64,000 nt of DNA from Niastella sp966212235 (GCA_966212235.1 CBIHPP010000011.1:1-64000); one strand, 5' to 3'; shown: positions 1 through 9,705, counted from the stretch's first letter. Notes: generated by a model not told the origin, from the letters alone. Made by a program: numbers and translations.

Positions 1-3000
1 CGGGTAACCTGACGGCCCAGGTGCGTAACATTGCCGAAGTGACCAAGGCGGTGGCCAGTGGCGACTTATCAAAAACAGTAGCCATTGACGTGAAAGGAGA
101 AATTCTGGATCTGAAAAATACCATCAATACGATGGTGGATCAGTTACGCGGCTTCGCCTCGGAAGTAACGCGTGTGGCGCGTGAAGTGGGTACGGAAGGT
201 AAACTGGGCGGCCAGGCCGAAGTACGCGGGGTAGCGGGAACATGGAAAGACTTAACAGACAGTGTGAACATGATGGCCAGTAACCTCACCAACCAGGTGC
301 GTGGTATTGCCAAAGTGGTAACAGCCGTGGCAACCGGTAACCTGAAACAAAAACTCACCATCGTATCGCGCGGTGAAGTGGCGCAGCTGATCGATACCAT
401 TAATGAAATGATCGATACCCTGGCAACCTTTGCCGACCAGGTAACTACCGTGGCCCGTGAGGTGGGGGTAGAAGGCCGGTTGGGTGGTCAGGCCAGTGTA
501 CCAGGTGCGAGCGGTATCTGGAAAAACCTTACGGAGAACGTGAACCAGCTGGCGCAGAACCTGACCACGCAGGTGCGTTCCATTTCGGAGGTGGCGTCGG
601 CGGTAACAAAAGGTGACCTTACACGTACCATTCGCGTGGAAGCAAAAGGGGAGGTGGAAGCGTTGAAAGATACCATCAACCAGATGATCACCAACCTGCG
701 CGAAACAACGCTGCGAAACCAGGAGCAGGACTGGCTGAAATCGAACCTGGCTAAATTCGGGCAAATGCTGCAAGGCCAGCGTGACCTGAAGACCGTAACG
801 CAAAAGATCCTGTCGGAACTGGCGCGGGTAGTAAGTGCGCATTTTGGCGCCTTCTACATTCTGAAGCAGGATGAGGATACACAAAATGTAACGCTGAGCC
901 TTTTTGCCGCGTACGGATATAAATCTGATAAGAACATTATAACAGAATTTGCCATTGGTGAAGGGCTGGTAGGCCAGGTGGCGTTTGAAAAAGAACGTAT
1001 CATCTTATCCAACGTTCCGGCCAATTATATCCGCATCAGCTCCGCATTGGGGAAAGCAAAACCGGCCAATGTGATCATTCTGCCGGTATTGTTCGAAAAC
1101 AATGTAAAAGCGGTTATTGAACTGGCGTCGCTGGATACATTCAGTCAAACCCACCTCGACTTCTTAAGCCAGCTTACCGAAAGTATCGGTATCGTATTAA
1201 ATACCATTGAAGCGAATACGCGTACGGAAGAACTGCTGGCCCAGTCACAATCGCTGGCCAGTGAGTTGAAAGTACAACAGGAAGAGTTGCGCAGGACCAA
1301 CGATGAGCTGCAGGATAAAGCGCTTTTGCTGGTAAAACAAAAGAACGAAGTGGAAGCCAAGAACAAGGAAGTGGAAGAAGCGCGCCGTTCGCTGGAAGAA
1401 AAAGCAGAGCAGTTAACACTTACATCCAAGTATAAATCGGAGTTCCTCGCCAACATGTCGCATGAGTTGCGTACGCCATTGAACAGCTTGCTCATTCTTG
1501 CGCAACAATTGTATGAGAACGCCGAAGGCAATTTGTCGGAAAAGCAAATACGCTACGCCAAAACCATTCACTCCTGTGGCGATGACCTCATACAACTGAT
1601 CAATGACATCCTGGATCTGTCGAAGATCGAATCCGGATTCATTACCGCCAATATTTCGCCGATCAGGTTCTACGAGATCACGTCATTTGTTGAAACCACA
1701 TTCAAGCCGATCGCAGAAGCCCGGCACTTGCGCTTTACCATTGAAACCGATACCCGTTTACCGGAAACAATGGAAACCGATATACAACGGTTGAACCAGA
1801 TCTTAAAGAACCTGTTGTCGAACTCATTCAAGTTTACAGAGAAAGGAGAAGTGAAACTGAAGATATATGAGGCCAACAAAAACTGGAAACCGGGTAATAC
1901 AACATTGGATACTGCGCAACGCGTAGTAGCCTTTGCGATCAACGATACCGGAATTGGTATTCCGGCGGAAAAGCAAAGCATCATCTTTGAAGCGTTCCAG
2001 CAGGCCGAAGGAAGCACCAGCCGTAAATACGGTGGTACAGGGCTGGGATTATCCATCAGCCGTGGTTTGACCGAATTGTTGGGCGGTACCATTGAATTGG
2101 AAAGCCAACCCGGGCAGGGCAGTACGTTCACCTTATTCCTGCCCATTGAAAATGTTACAGGTATGGTGAGCCGCGAAGCACCAGTGAACCTGAGTGAATA
2201 CCAGTATCAGCTGGGGACCGATAGTGGTGAAATTGATACCCTGTTAAATTCTATCCGGGTTACCGGTGAAGGAAATGAAGTGGGCGGTTTGCATATTGTG
2301 AGTGAAATGATCAATGATACCGGCGACGATCGCAATAATGTACAACCGAACGAAAAAGTGATCCTGATCGTTGAAGACGATATCCGGTTTGGAAAGATCA
2401 TTATTGAAAAAGCACATCAGTATGGCTTAAAGGCTATTGTGGCCACCAACTACATTGAGGTATTTGACTTTATCAACCGCTTTATGCCCATGGCCATTAC
2501 CCTCGATGTGAAGTTGCCCGATACCAGCGGCTGGAAGGTGATGGAACTGTTGCGCAACGACCTCAGTTACCGGCATATTCCCATCCATTTGATCTCGGGT
2601 GAAGAGAACCGTAACCTGGCGTTGAAGCGCGGCGCCCGCAGCTTCAAGTTAAAACCGTTGGATAATGAATCGCTCAACGATCTGTTCGATGATATTGTTT
2701 CCTTTAATAAAAAAGATATAAAACAGATCCTGGTCATTGAAGATAATGAAGTAGATGCTTCGCAGATCGTTAAAATGCTGGGCTCGGAAAATATGCAGGT
2801 AACACTGGCTGAAACCGGTGAAAAGGCGATGCATGATATCAACAACAAGGATTTCGATTGCATTATCCTTGATTATTCGCTGCCCGACCTGCCGGGGAAT
2901 GAATTGGTAAATCAGGTGGCGGAAAGCAAACCGCGGCTTACGCCGGTCATCGTTTATTCGGCCAAGGAATTTAATAAGAAAGAATTGCAGCAGTTAAGCA

Positions 3001-3524
3001 ATGTATCGAGCAAGATCCTGTTAAAAGGGGTGAACTCACTGGAACACCTGCTGGAAGAAACGATCCTGCACCTGCATATCAATCATAAGGACCTGCATAC
3101 TGAAAAGCGGAAGGTGATAGAGAACATACGGAAGAAAGAAGACATTCTCACCGGCAAGAACATTCTGGTGGTTGATGACGATGTGCGAAATTTGTTTGCA
3201 CTAACCACGGTTTTTGAGCGTTATAATATGAACGTGATCACCGCTGAAAGTGGCAAGGAGGCTATTAACATTATAGGCGAAGACAATCCGAAAATTGATA
3301 TGGTGCTGATGGATATCATGATGCCTGAAATGGATGGGTACGAAACCACGCAAAAAATACGAAGGGAACATAAGAATAGTTTATTGCCTATAATTGCCGT
3401 TACGGCAAAAGCGATGAAAGGCGACAGGCAGAAATGTATTGAAGCAGGGGCGTCGGATTATATCACCAAACCATTGAAGATTGATCAACTTTTATCATTA
3501 ATGCGTGTATGGTTCTACAAATAG
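1..3524 (+). CDS. HAMP-array hybrid histidine kinase with three receivers (5' partial)
   Basis: Membrane-independent-looking hybrid sensor kinase whose N-terminus lies before the window; the frame is open from base 3. The visible part begins inside a tandem HAMP array with a period of about 92 residues (recurring NLTxQVR, VAREVG, LGGQA and W-K-x-LT blocks, about residues 1-235). A GAF domain follows (about 260-400), then a coiled coil (about 405-475), HisKA with phospho-acceptor His in MSHELRTPL (about 486), HATPase_c (DTGIGIP and GGTGLGLS boxes, about 596-716), and three receiver domains (about 784-896, 906-1026, 1050-1165) with acceptor Asp in TLDVKLP, ILDYSLP and LMDIMMP. The HAMP repeats resemble the class III osmosensing kinases such as fungal Nik1, a family known for poly-HAMP sensing. 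It probably forms a phosphorelay with the receiver-kinase encoded 63 bases downstream. The ligand is unknown. Confidence 0.93.
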   Translation, partial: GNLTAQVRNIAEVTKAVASGDLSKTVAIDVKGEILDLKNTINTMVDQLRGFASEVTRVAREVGTEGKLGGQAEVRGVAGTWKDLTDSVNMMASNLTNQVRGIAKVVTAVATGNLKQKLTIVSRGEVAQLIDTINEMIDTLATFADQVTTVAREVGVEGRLGGQASVPGASGIWKNLTENVNQLAQNLTTQVRSISEVASAVTKGDLTRTIRVEAKGEVEALKDTINQMITNLRETTLRNQEQDWLKSNLAKFGQMLQGQRDLKTVTQKILSELARVVSAHFGAFYILKQDEDTQNVTLSLFAAYGYKSDKNIITEFAIGEGLVGQVAFEKERIILSNVPANYIRISSALGKAKPANVIILPVLFENNVKAVIELASLDTFSQTHLDFLSQLTESIGIVLNTIEANTRTEELLAQSQSLASELKVQQEELRRTNDELQDKALLLVKQKNEVEAKNKEVEEARRSLEEKAEQLTLTSKYKSEFLANMSHELRTPLNSLLILAQQLYENAEGNLSEKQIRYAKTIHSCGDDLIQLINDILDLSKIESGFITANISPIRFYEITSFVETTFKPIAEARHLRFTIETDTRLPETMETDIQRLNQILKNLLSNSFKFTEKGEVKLKIYEANKNWKPGNTTLDTAQRVVAFAINDTGIGIPAEKQSIIFEAFQQAEGSTSRKYGGTGLGLSISRGLTELLGGTIELESQPGQGSTFTLFLPIENVTGMVSREAPVNLSEYQYQLGTDSGEIDTLLNSIRVTGEGNEVGGLHIVSEMINDTGDDRNNVQPNEKVILIVEDDIRFGKIIIEKAHQYGLKAIVATNYIEVFDFINRFMPMAITLDVKLPDTSGWKVMELLRNDLSYRHIPIHLISGEENRNLALKRGARSFKLKPLDNESLNDLFDDIVSFNKKDIKQILVIEDNEVDASQIVKMLGSENMQVTLAETGEKAMHDINNKDFDCIILDYSLPDLPGNELVNQVAESKPRLTPVIVYSAKEFNKKELQQLSNVSSKILLKGVNSLEHLLEETILHLHINHKDLHTEKRKVIENIRKKEDILTGKNILVVDDDVRNLFALTTVFERYNMNVITAESGKEAINIIGEDNPKIDMVLMDIMMPEMDGYETTQKIRREHKNSLLPIIAVTAKAMKGDRQKCIEAGASDYITKPLKIDQLLSLMRVWFYK

Positions 3525-3539
3525 CAAGCATTCTATTTG

Positions 3540-3580
3540 TATTCCAATATCAAATTAGCATATTAGCAAATTAGCACATT
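3540..3580. repeat. Short word-repeat tract (attagca family)
   Basis: The spacer between the two kinase genes contains reiterated degenerate words of the type aaattagcatattagcaaat. The same words recur at 19.99-20.16 kb. It sits directly before the start of the receiver-kinase gene. Confidence 0.5.
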
Positions 3581-3587
3581 GACCGTT

Positions 3588-4871
3588 ATGCGTCCAAAAA
3601 TTCTGTTAGTTGATGACCGGGAAGACAATTTAATGTCAATGGAAGCCATACTGGCTCCCGATGGGTACATTTTTATTAAGGCAAGCTCCGGGAGCCAGGC
3701 ATTGAAGATCTTATTGAATGAAATTGACTTTGCGCTTATTTTGATGGATGTTAAAATGCCAAATCTGAACGGATTTGAAACGGCAGCCCTTATTTATGAA
3801 CGTGAAAAGCTGAAACACATCCCCATCATTTTTATTACAGCCAATAATTATGGAGAAGAAAACATTTTCAAAGGCTACCGCATGGGTGCGGTAGATTATA
3901 TTTATAAGCCTATTAATTCCGAATTGTTGCGGGCGAAAGTAGGAGTGCTGGTTGATCTGTACCGGAAAAATCATCGCCTTATTGAGCAGGAAAAGCGGCT
4001 GACCATAATTAACAGGAACCTGGAAATGGAAGTAACGGAGCGCAAGGCATCGGAAGAACGGATCAAAGAACTGAACCGGCAGTTGCTGGAAAATATTGCG
4101 CTGCTCGAATCGGCGAACCGCGACCTGGACCGTTTTGCCTTCATGGCCTCCCATGACTTACAGGAACCATTGCGTAAGATTCGCACATTCAGCGACCTGC
4201 TGTCTGTAAAATACCAGGAAGTGCTCGATGGTTCTGCCATCAATTATATTAATCGTATTCAGAATGCCGCGGTTCGCATGCAAACGCTCATCAGCGATAT
4301 TCTGGCATTTTCACGGATCAATAACGAGAAAGACACTTTTGTTAATTACAATCTCAACCTGATCTTACAGGAAGCCATGGATGAACTGGATGCTACCATC
4401 CAGGACAAAGGCGCTCGTTTTGAAATAGAAAAATTACCTGCCATCGATGTAAATCCCGGACTGATGCGTCCGCTTTTCGAAAACCTGGTGAGTAACGCGC
4501 TTAAGTATAGTAAAAAAGATGAGCCGCCGGTGATCAATATCCGCTCCGAGATCATTGCGGCAACCACGTCTAATAAAGAGCCTGTACAATATTGCCGCAT
4601 CTATGTGCAGGATAATGGCATTGGGTTCGATCAGCAATATGCCGAACAGATCTTTGACATGTTCCGGCGGTTGCATGTACATAGTGAATTTGAAGGAACA
4701 GGTATTGGGCTTACCCTTTGTAAAAAGATCGTTGAAAAGCACAATGGTTTTATTTCGGTGCAAAGCAAGGTAAACAAAGGAACTACTTTTATTATTTCAT
4801 TGCCCGTTCACCAGGCCAATGCCGACAATACCAGTTTGCCCAGTGCGGATGCAGTAAAAAGCAGTTTCTAG
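3588..4871 (+). CDS. Receiver-histidine kinase (REC-coiled coil-HisKA-HATPase)
   Basis: Cytoplasmic two-component protein with the receiver at the N-terminus. The start is placed at the ATG giving MRPKILLVDDRED; a TTG three codons upstream is also in frame but less likely. The receiver (about residues 1-120) has the acidic pair DD in LLVDDRED, acceptor Asp in LMDVKMP and the conserved Lys in YIYKPIN. A coiled coil follows (about 125-180), then HisKA with acceptor His in ASHDLQEPL, and HATPase_c with N box NLVSNALKYS, DNGIGF and GTGIGLTL. No transmembrane segment is visible, so it probably takes its input by phosphotransfer or protein contact. It lies 63 bases after the hybrid kinase on the same strand, which suggests co-transcription and a shared relay. 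Confidence 0.93.
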   Translation: MRPKILLVDDREDNLMSMEAILAPDGYIFIKASSGSQALKILLNEIDFALILMDVKMPNLNGFETAALIYEREKLKHIPIIFITANNYGEENIFKGYRMGAVDYIYKPINSELLRAKVGVLVDLYRKNHRLIEQEKRLTIINRNLEMEVTERKASEERIKELNRQLLENIALLESANRDLDRFAFMASHDLQEPLRKIRTFSDLLSVKYQEVLDGSAINYINRIQNAAVRMQTLISDILAFSRINNEKDTFVNYNLNLILQEAMDELDATIQDKGARFEIEKLPAIDVNPGLMRPLFENLVSNALKYSKKDEPPVINIRSEIIAATTSNKEPVQYCRIYVQDNGIGFDQQYAEQIFDMFRRLHVHSEFEGTGIGLTLCKKIVEKHNGFISVQSKVNKGTTFIISLPVHQANADNTSLPSADAVKSSF

Positions 4872-5003
4872 TTTGTAGTTTGGGGTTTATGGTTCTTTAG
4901 CGGTTGCCTGCTGATAAATTGCAGGATTCCCGAATGGCGAAGCAACTTTAAACTATGAACTATAAACTATGAACTATAAACTATGAACTATGAACTGTGA
5001 ACT
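4872..5003. repeat. Word-repeat inverted tract (tttatggttt / aaactataaac family)
   Basis: Immediately after the kinase stop there is a run of gtttgtagttt and gtttatggtt words. About 50 bases further on come many copies of aactataaactatgaact, the reverse complement of the same words. The two arms can pair as a long imperfect hairpin between convergent genes, so a terminator role is plausible. The same word family occurs at 13.07-13.23 kb and 27.53-27.57 kb. Confidence 0.6.
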
Positions 5004-5006
5004 GTT

Positions 5007-5456
5007 TTATTGAGGATTTAATACGAACATGGAGCGGGGAGGGAAATACAATAATTTTTTCCAGTCGATGCTGAAGATCTTCTCCAGAACAATTTTTAAC
5101 TCGGTTAATGAATGCGGTTTTACAGCATACAGGTTAGATCCCTCGCGGTAACAGAACTCAATAGTCTCCAAATCTTTTAGGGAAGAATATACAATAATGG
5201 GAATAGCATCATATTTCCTGTTAGCCCTGATCTCTCTCAGGCACTGACGCCCGTCCTTACACGGCATTAACATGTCCAGAAAAACAATGTCCGGATTTTT
5301 TTCATCCAACAGTTTAAAAAGAATATCACCGTTTTCTGCCCTTGATAAAATTACTTTAAATGAAAGTTCTTCTATGGCCAGTGAAAAGATCAGGAAATCC
5401 TCGTCGTCATCCTCCGCCATTAATACATTTGTAGCATACTGATTAGAAACATTCAT
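5007..5456 (-). CDS. Single-domain response regulator
   Basis: 149-residue stand-alone receiver without an output domain, similar to the Rcp1/CheY-like regulators often found near bacteriophytochrome or hybrid kinases. Visible residues are an acidic cluster in LMAEDDDEDF near residue 15-20, phospho-acceptor Asp61 in VFLDMLMP, a Ser in YSSLKDLE at the switch position, and the conserved Lys in YAVKPHSL. It is convergent with the two upstream kinase genes and likely exchanges phosphate with them, but the partner cannot be assigned from sequence alone. The start ATG gives MNVSNQYATN. Confidence 0.9.
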   Translation of the reverse strand: MNVSNQYATNVLMAEDDDEDFLIFSLAIEELSFKVILSRAENGDILFKLLDEKNPDIVFLDMLMPCKDGRQCLREIRANRKYDAIPIIVYSSLKDLETIEFCYREGSNLYAVKPHSLTELKIVLEKIFSIDWKKLLYFPPRSMFVLNPQ

Positions 5457-5480
5457 ATATATACTTTTTTTACCCTGCTT

Positions 5481-5499
5481 CTCCCGCTTTCAACGGGAG
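5481..5499. repeat. Small GC hairpin (ctcccg/cgggag)
   Basis: A 6-bp perfect stem, ctcccg then cgggag, with a 7-base loop containing ctttcaa. It sits in the spacer between the divergent receiver genes. It resembles the ccccc-ttca-ggggg hairpin at 6106-6119, both of which look like members of a dispersed intergenic hairpin family. Confidence 0.4.
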
Positions 5500-5628
5500 A
5501 CCTCCTCTTCATTTTTTTAAAAGAATAAAAACTATAAATTACGAACAAAATAAGATTACCGAAAATACAATCAAAATCGCAATGATGGAATACAATTTTT
5601 AAGATATTCTATAATCAAAACAGTTAGT

Positions 5629-5934
5629 ATGCAGGTAAAACCCAGGTATATTATATTGTTTTACGACCACAGCGAAAACGTACTCTCAATGAAGCAGTTA
5701 CTACAACATTTACCAGTCCCTGTTGAAACAGATGTTGTAGAGAATTTTCAACAATTAGAGGAATTTCTCGAAAACAGGGTTCCGGACATAATCATTGTAT
5801 ATGTTAATGATCCGGTAAAAGGTTATATCGATCATTTGAAAAGCATGCGCATAAATAATGGAATGGATGAAATTCCGGTGTATGTATTTACCGATTTACC
5901 CGAGAAACAAACATTAATAGAGTTGATGAATTAA
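5629..5934 (+). CDS. Degenerate, truncated receiver-like protein
   Basis: 101 residues with the spacing of a receiver domain but without its chemistry. Strand 1 is IILFYDHSE, where a normal receiver has LxVDDD. At the end of strand 3 (DIIIVYVNDP) the phospho-acceptor Asp is replaced by Tyr. Strand 4 (IPVYVFTDLP) keeps the switch Thr. The protein stops after helix 4, so the strand 5 Lys and helix 5 are missing. It is therefore unlikely to be phosphorylated and may act as a binding adaptor, or may be a decaying gene. The gene has its own strong terminator directly after the stop and lies among three other two-component genes. Function unknown. Confidence 0.6.
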   Translation: MQVKPRYIILFYDHSENVLSMKQLLQHLPVPVETDVVENFQQLEEFLENRVPDIIIVYVNDPVKGYIDHLKSMRINNGMDEIPVYVFTDLPEKQTLIELMN

Positions 5935-6001
5935 TGCCTTTTGGAGAGTTGAAGAAGGCATTATAATAAAAGGCAGCACTGGTTAAACGGTGCTGCCTTT
6001 T
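5932..6001 (+). terminator. Tandem hairpins with rho-independent terminator
   Basis: Two successive hairpins follow the degenerate receiver gene. The first (5932-5963) pairs taatgcctt with aaggcatta and overlaps the stop codon. The second (5968-6001) is a perfect 12-bp stem, aaaaggcagcac with gtgctgcctttt, followed by T residues. The A-run on the left arm could also let it work for the convergent minus-strand transcript. Confidence 0.85.
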
Positions 6002-6105
6002 TATGAAGTAAGAATAACCTTTTTGTCGTAAGGAGCGGTTACAAGTTACAGGGCTGAGCCGGTGTTCAAGTCTGAACTTCTAACCAAACCTGTATTTGTA
6101 TTCCT

Positions 6106-6119
6106 CCCCCTTCAGGGGG
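6106..6119. repeat. ccccc-ttca-ggggg hairpin
   Basis: Perfect 5-bp G/C stem with a ttca loop, just downstream of the stop of the minus-strand nagB-type gene. It is a short dispersed hairpin that may help 3'-end formation, but no T-tract follows. Confidence 0.45.
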
Positions 6120-6128
6120 CGGGGGGTA

Positions 6129-8036
6129 TTAAAAATGCCACCGCACAAATGCTTCCATAGCGGCATATTTTGTAAGTCCTAATTGTGCATACAGGTTGGC
6201 GGTATTGGCGTTTCTGTCTTCAGCGCGTTGCCAGAACTCGCGGTTATCGCTTCCCTGGAACGGTACCATGTCTTTTTGCGACTGGTGAATAAAAATGCCA
6301 TGGCGTTTTTTCTGTACCTGGTCGGGGCTCATAGGGATCGCCATTTCAATTTCACTCAGGTCCCATTCCTGCCAGGCGCCTTTATACAACCAAACCCAGC
6401 AATCTTTTATCCATTCATCACCGGCTTCTTTTATACGGCGTAATGATTCGAAAATAATATCCAGACAAACTTTATGGGTACCATGCGGATCGGCGAGGTC
6501 GCCTGCTGCATAGATCTGGTGCGGTTTTATTTCACGTAACAGTTCTATGGTCATTTTGATATCCGCTTCGCCCATCGGGTTCTTTTCAATAGTGCCTGTT
6601 TCATAAAAAGGCAGGTTTTGAAAATGAATGTTATCATCTTTAATGCCTACATAGCGGCAGGTGGCTTTGGCCTCACAACGGCGTATAAGCCCTTTTATCG
6701 ACCTGATCTCTGGTGTGTCGATCTGGTTGCTCTTTTTAACCTTCAGGTATTGACGGGCCTGTTCCAGTATTGCTTTTGATTTTTTGCTGTCTACCCCAAA
6801 CATATCCTCAAAGCCTACGGCAAAATCCATGAAGCGGGTTACAAACTCATCGGTTACGGCAATGTTGCCAGAAGTTTGATAGGCTACATGTACGTCATGT
6901 CCCTGGTCGTGTAAGCGTTGAAAGGTGCCGCCCATTGAAATGATATCATCATCAGGGTGCGGCGAAAAGATAACAGAGCGTTTAGGATATGGTTTGGTGC
7001 GTTCGGGATGGTTGGGTAAATGCAGATCGGGTTTGCCGCCGGGCCAGCCGGTAATGCTGTCGCGCAGCATATAATACACCTGCAGATTGATCTCGTACGC
7101 ATCGCCTCTTTCAACCAGCAGATCGCCTAACCCGCCATCACGGTAATCGATATTTGTCAGGCTTAATAACGGCTTGTTTACTTTCAATGACATATTCACC
7201 ACCGCCTTGCGGATCATTTTCGGCGTCCACTCAGTATCACCGGTGAGCCAGGGCGATTTAAAGCGGGTGAGGTCGGCAGCGGCCGCTTCATCCAGTATAA
7301 ATAAACTTTCGTTATGCTGTTGTAATAAAGAGGCTGGTATTTGCTCCGTAACGTTATCCTCAACCGATTTTTGTACAACAGCTGTTTTAGCCGGGCCCCA
7401 GGCCATCAGCAATATCCGTTTGGCTTTTAAGATGGTATTGATGCCCATGGTAATAGCCAGCCGGGGAACTTCGGCAATATTCGCAAACTCATGCGAATTG
7501 GCGAGGCGGGTTGAATTGTCTAAGGTAACGAGCCGCGTGCGCGAGAGAATGCTGGAACCAGGCTCATTAAAACCGATATGACCATTGTTGCCAATACCCA
7601 GAACCTGCAGATCGATACCACCTGCATCTTCTATCATGCGCTCATAGTCCAGGCAATGGGCTTTGATATTTTCCTTGGGTATTTCACCGTTGGGAATATG
7701 AATGTTTTTCGGGTCAATATCAACATGACCGAACAGATGCGTATGCATAAAGCGATTATAGCTTTGTAATGCATCGTTGTCAATTGGATAATATTCATCC
7801 AGGTTAAAAGTGATCACGTTCTTAAAACTCAAGCCATCTTCTTTGTGCATGCGTACCAGCTCGGCATACATCGACCGCGGTGTTGAACCGGTGGCCAGGC
7901 CTAATACACAAGGAAGGCCGGCCGCTTGTTTGCTGCGGATCAAGTCGGCTACTTCCCGGGCTGCGAATTTTGAACCTTCTTTTAGATCGGGATAAATACG
8001 TACAGGTATCTTCTCAAACGAATCAACCATGCTCAT
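6129..8036 (-). CDS. nagB: Glucosamine-6-phosphate deaminase fused to LmbE/PIG-L deacetylase-like domain
   Basis: 635 residues, more than twice the length of ordinary NagB. The N-terminal half (about 1-275) is the sugar-isomerase-fold deaminase that turns glucosamine-6-phosphate into fructose-6-phosphate and ammonia: GLATGSTP phosphate loop at about 47-53, the NLDEYYP motif with Asp80/Glu81, and GIGNNGHIGFNEP at about 148-159. The C-terminal half (about 350-600) is a GlcNAc-PI/LmbE-type N-deacetylase domain with the zinc motif HPDDD at 360-364 and a later ADPHGTH. This fusion is known in Bacteroidota and could couple deacetylation of GlcNAc derivatives to deamination. The GH20 gene 91 bases upstream on the same strand would supply GlcNAc, so the two are probably one operon. 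No signal peptide, so cytoplasmic. Confidence 0.93.
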   Translation of the reverse strand: MSMVDSFEKIPVRIYPDLKEGSKFAAREVADLIRSKQAAGLPCVLGLATGSTPRSMYAELVRMHKEDGLSFKNVITFNLDEYYPIDNDALQSYNRFMHTHLFGHVDIDPKNIHIPNGEIPKENIKAHCLDYERMIEDAGGIDLQVLGIGNNGHIGFNEPGSSILSRTRLVTLDNSTRLANSHEFANIAEVPRLAITMGINTILKAKRILLMAWGPAKTAVVQKSVEDNVTEQIPASLLQQHNESLFILDEAAAADLTRFKSPWLTGDTEWTPKMIRKAVVNMSLKVNKPLLSLTNIDYRDGGLGDLLVERGDAYEINLQVYYMLRDSITGWPGGKPDLHLPNHPERTKPYPKRSVIFSPHPDDDIISMGGTFQRLHDQGHDVHVAYQTSGNIAVTDEFVTRFMDFAVGFEDMFGVDSKKSKAILEQARQYLKVKKSNQIDTPEIRSIKGLIRRCEAKATCRYVGIKDDNIHFQNLPFYETGTIEKNPMGEADIKMTIELLREIKPHQIYAAGDLADPHGTHKVCLDIIFESLRRIKEAGDEWIKDCWVWLYKGAWQEWDLSEIEMAIPMSPDQVQKKRHGIFIHQSQKDMVPFQGSDNREFWQRAEDRNANTANLYAQLGLTKYAAMEAFVRWHF

Positions 8037-8127
8037 AAAAATTCAATTTTATAGTTGCGCGAAATTAGTGCTATTTCCAGTTTCAGATCGAAAAATAATA
8101 TCAAACGATTGTGTAGTCAACAGGGCA

Positions 8128-9705
8128 TTATTCAAATGCTTTGTTATAATTAGCGCCCCAAAGATCATAACGTTTGCATTGTGCTTGTAAACGGGTTTCA
8201 AAATCGCTCCAGTTGCGTTTTTCTGAAGGGCTCCAAAGCACTTCACTCAATGCACTTACACGAGGAAATATCATATATTCTACCTTTTTTGTATTGCCCA
8301 TGTATTCAGTCCATACATTGCCCTGAGCGCCCAGTATGTGTTTGCGTTCTGTTTCACTTAATTCTTTAGGCACCGGTTCATAACCATATATTTCTTTAAC
8401 AGGGGTGTAACCACCTATCGTAACAGAATCTTCTTTCTTTGTTTGTGAATGATCGAGATAAACATATTCACCTGGTGTCATAATTACATCGTGATTTTGT
8501 TTGGCTGCTTCAATGCCGCCTTTTTCACCGCGCCAGCTCATAACAACCGCATTAGGCGCCAGCCCGCCTTCCAGAATTTCATCCCAGCCTATCAATACCT
8601 TGCCTTTGCCGTTGATGTATTTCTCCATACGTTGTACAAAATAGCTTTGCAGTTCGTGCTCATCTTTCAGTTTATTATCTGCCATTCTCTTTTGGCATTT
8701 AGGACATACTTTCCAGCTTTCCTTGGGACATTCATCACCGCCAATGTGTACATATTTCGCAGGGAACAAAGGGATCACTTCATCCAGTACATTTTGTAAG
8801 AAAGTAAAAACAGAATCATTGCCTGCACAGAATACATCGTTGAATACACCCCATGTTTGCTGTACCTGGTAAGGACCGCCTGTGCAGCCAAGCCAGGGAT
8901 AGGCAGTAAGCGCTGCGGAAGCGTGACCGGGCATTTCAATTTCAGGAATGATGGTAACATAGCGTTTGGCTGCATAGTCAACGATTTCTTTCACCTCTTT
9001 TTGTGTATAGAAACCACCATAACGAATGCTGTCATTGCCTGTACCGGGATAACGGCCTATGATGGTGCCATTGCGCCAGGCACCGGCTTTGGTAAGGTTC
9101 GGATATTTTTTGATCTCGATGCGCCAGCCCTGGTCTTCCGTTAAATGCCAGTGGAAATAATTCATCTTATGCAGCGCGATATAATCAATATAACGTTTTA
9201 CAAATGATACCGGAAAAAAGTGGCGGGATACATCGAGGTGCAGGCCACGGTATTCAAAACGCGGATAATCTTTTATGGTGAGATAAGATACAGCTAATGA
9301 ACTGGCTTTTTCTACCGGTAATAATTGCAGCAGCGTTTGTACGCCGTAAAAAGTACCGGTTGCATTATCGCCGCCAATGTAAACGCCTTTGGCATTTATT
9401 TCCATATTGTAAGCGCCGGGTAATGGAAAATCGAGCCGGTCGAAGTTCAGCCGGATACCTGCAACAGCGCCCGCTTTTTTTGTAACGGGTAAGGTAAAGC
9501 CGTACAATTGTTTCAGGTATTCATTCAGAAAGCGGGCTGAGTTTTCAAGCCCCGATCCTTCCAGGATAATAGGCGTTTTGGGGGTGATCACAAACTGACC
9601 CGCAGTTTCCGGCATTTTTAGTTCAGCCGGTTGCGGAATGATATTCACCTGGGCATACGTGCTGATGGTCAGGAACAAAGAGACGATAAACCAAACTTTT
9701 TTCAT
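8128..9705 (-). CDS. Secreted beta-N-acetylhexosaminidase (GH20)
   Basis: 525-residue exo-hexosaminidase that removes terminal beta-GlcNAc/GalNAc from chitooligosaccharides or N-glycans by substrate-assisted catalysis. The start is placed at the ATG giving MKKVWFIVSLFLTIS, a clean signal peptide ending near STYAQ; the ten codons upstream in frame do not look coding. An N-terminal GH20b domain precedes the TIM barrel, which has GLHLDVSRHFFP, NYFHWHLTEDQGWR and the catalytic Asp324-Glu325 pair in HIGGDE. It lies just upstream of the nagB-LmbE fusion in the same direction, which fits a GlcNAc salvage operon working from the periplasm to the cytoplasm. Confidence 0.95.
   Translation of the reverse strand: MKKVWFIVSLFLTISTYAQVNIIPQPAELKMPETAGQFVITPKTPIILEGSGLENSARFLNEYLKQLYGFTLPVTKKAGAVAGIRLNFDRLDFPLPGAYNMEINAKGVYIGGDNATGTFYGVQTLLQLLPVEKASSLAVSYLTIKDYPRFEYRGLHLDVSRHFFPVSFVKRYIDYIALHKMNYFHWHLTEDQGWRIEIKKYPNLTKAGAWRNGTIIGRYPGTGNDSIRYGGFYTQKEVKEIVDYAAKRYVTIIPEIEMPGHASAALTAYPWLGCTGGPYQVQQTWGVFNDVFCAGNDSVFTFLQNVLDEVIPLFPAKYVHIGGDECPKESWKVCPKCQKRMADNKLKDEHELQSYFVQRMEKYINGKGKVLIGWDEILEGGLAPNAVVMSWRGEKGGIEAAKQNHDVIMTPGEYVYLDHSQTKKEDSVTIGGYTPVKEIYGYEPVPKELSETERKHILGAQGNVWTEYMGNTKKVEYMIFPRVSALSEVLWSPSEKRNWSDFETRLQAQCKRYDLWGANYNKAFE

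Noticed and set aside
252..884. 210-codon antisense frame within the HAMP-array kinase
   Set aside because: It arises from codon bias of the repeated HAMP units on the sense strand; no start signal or family match.
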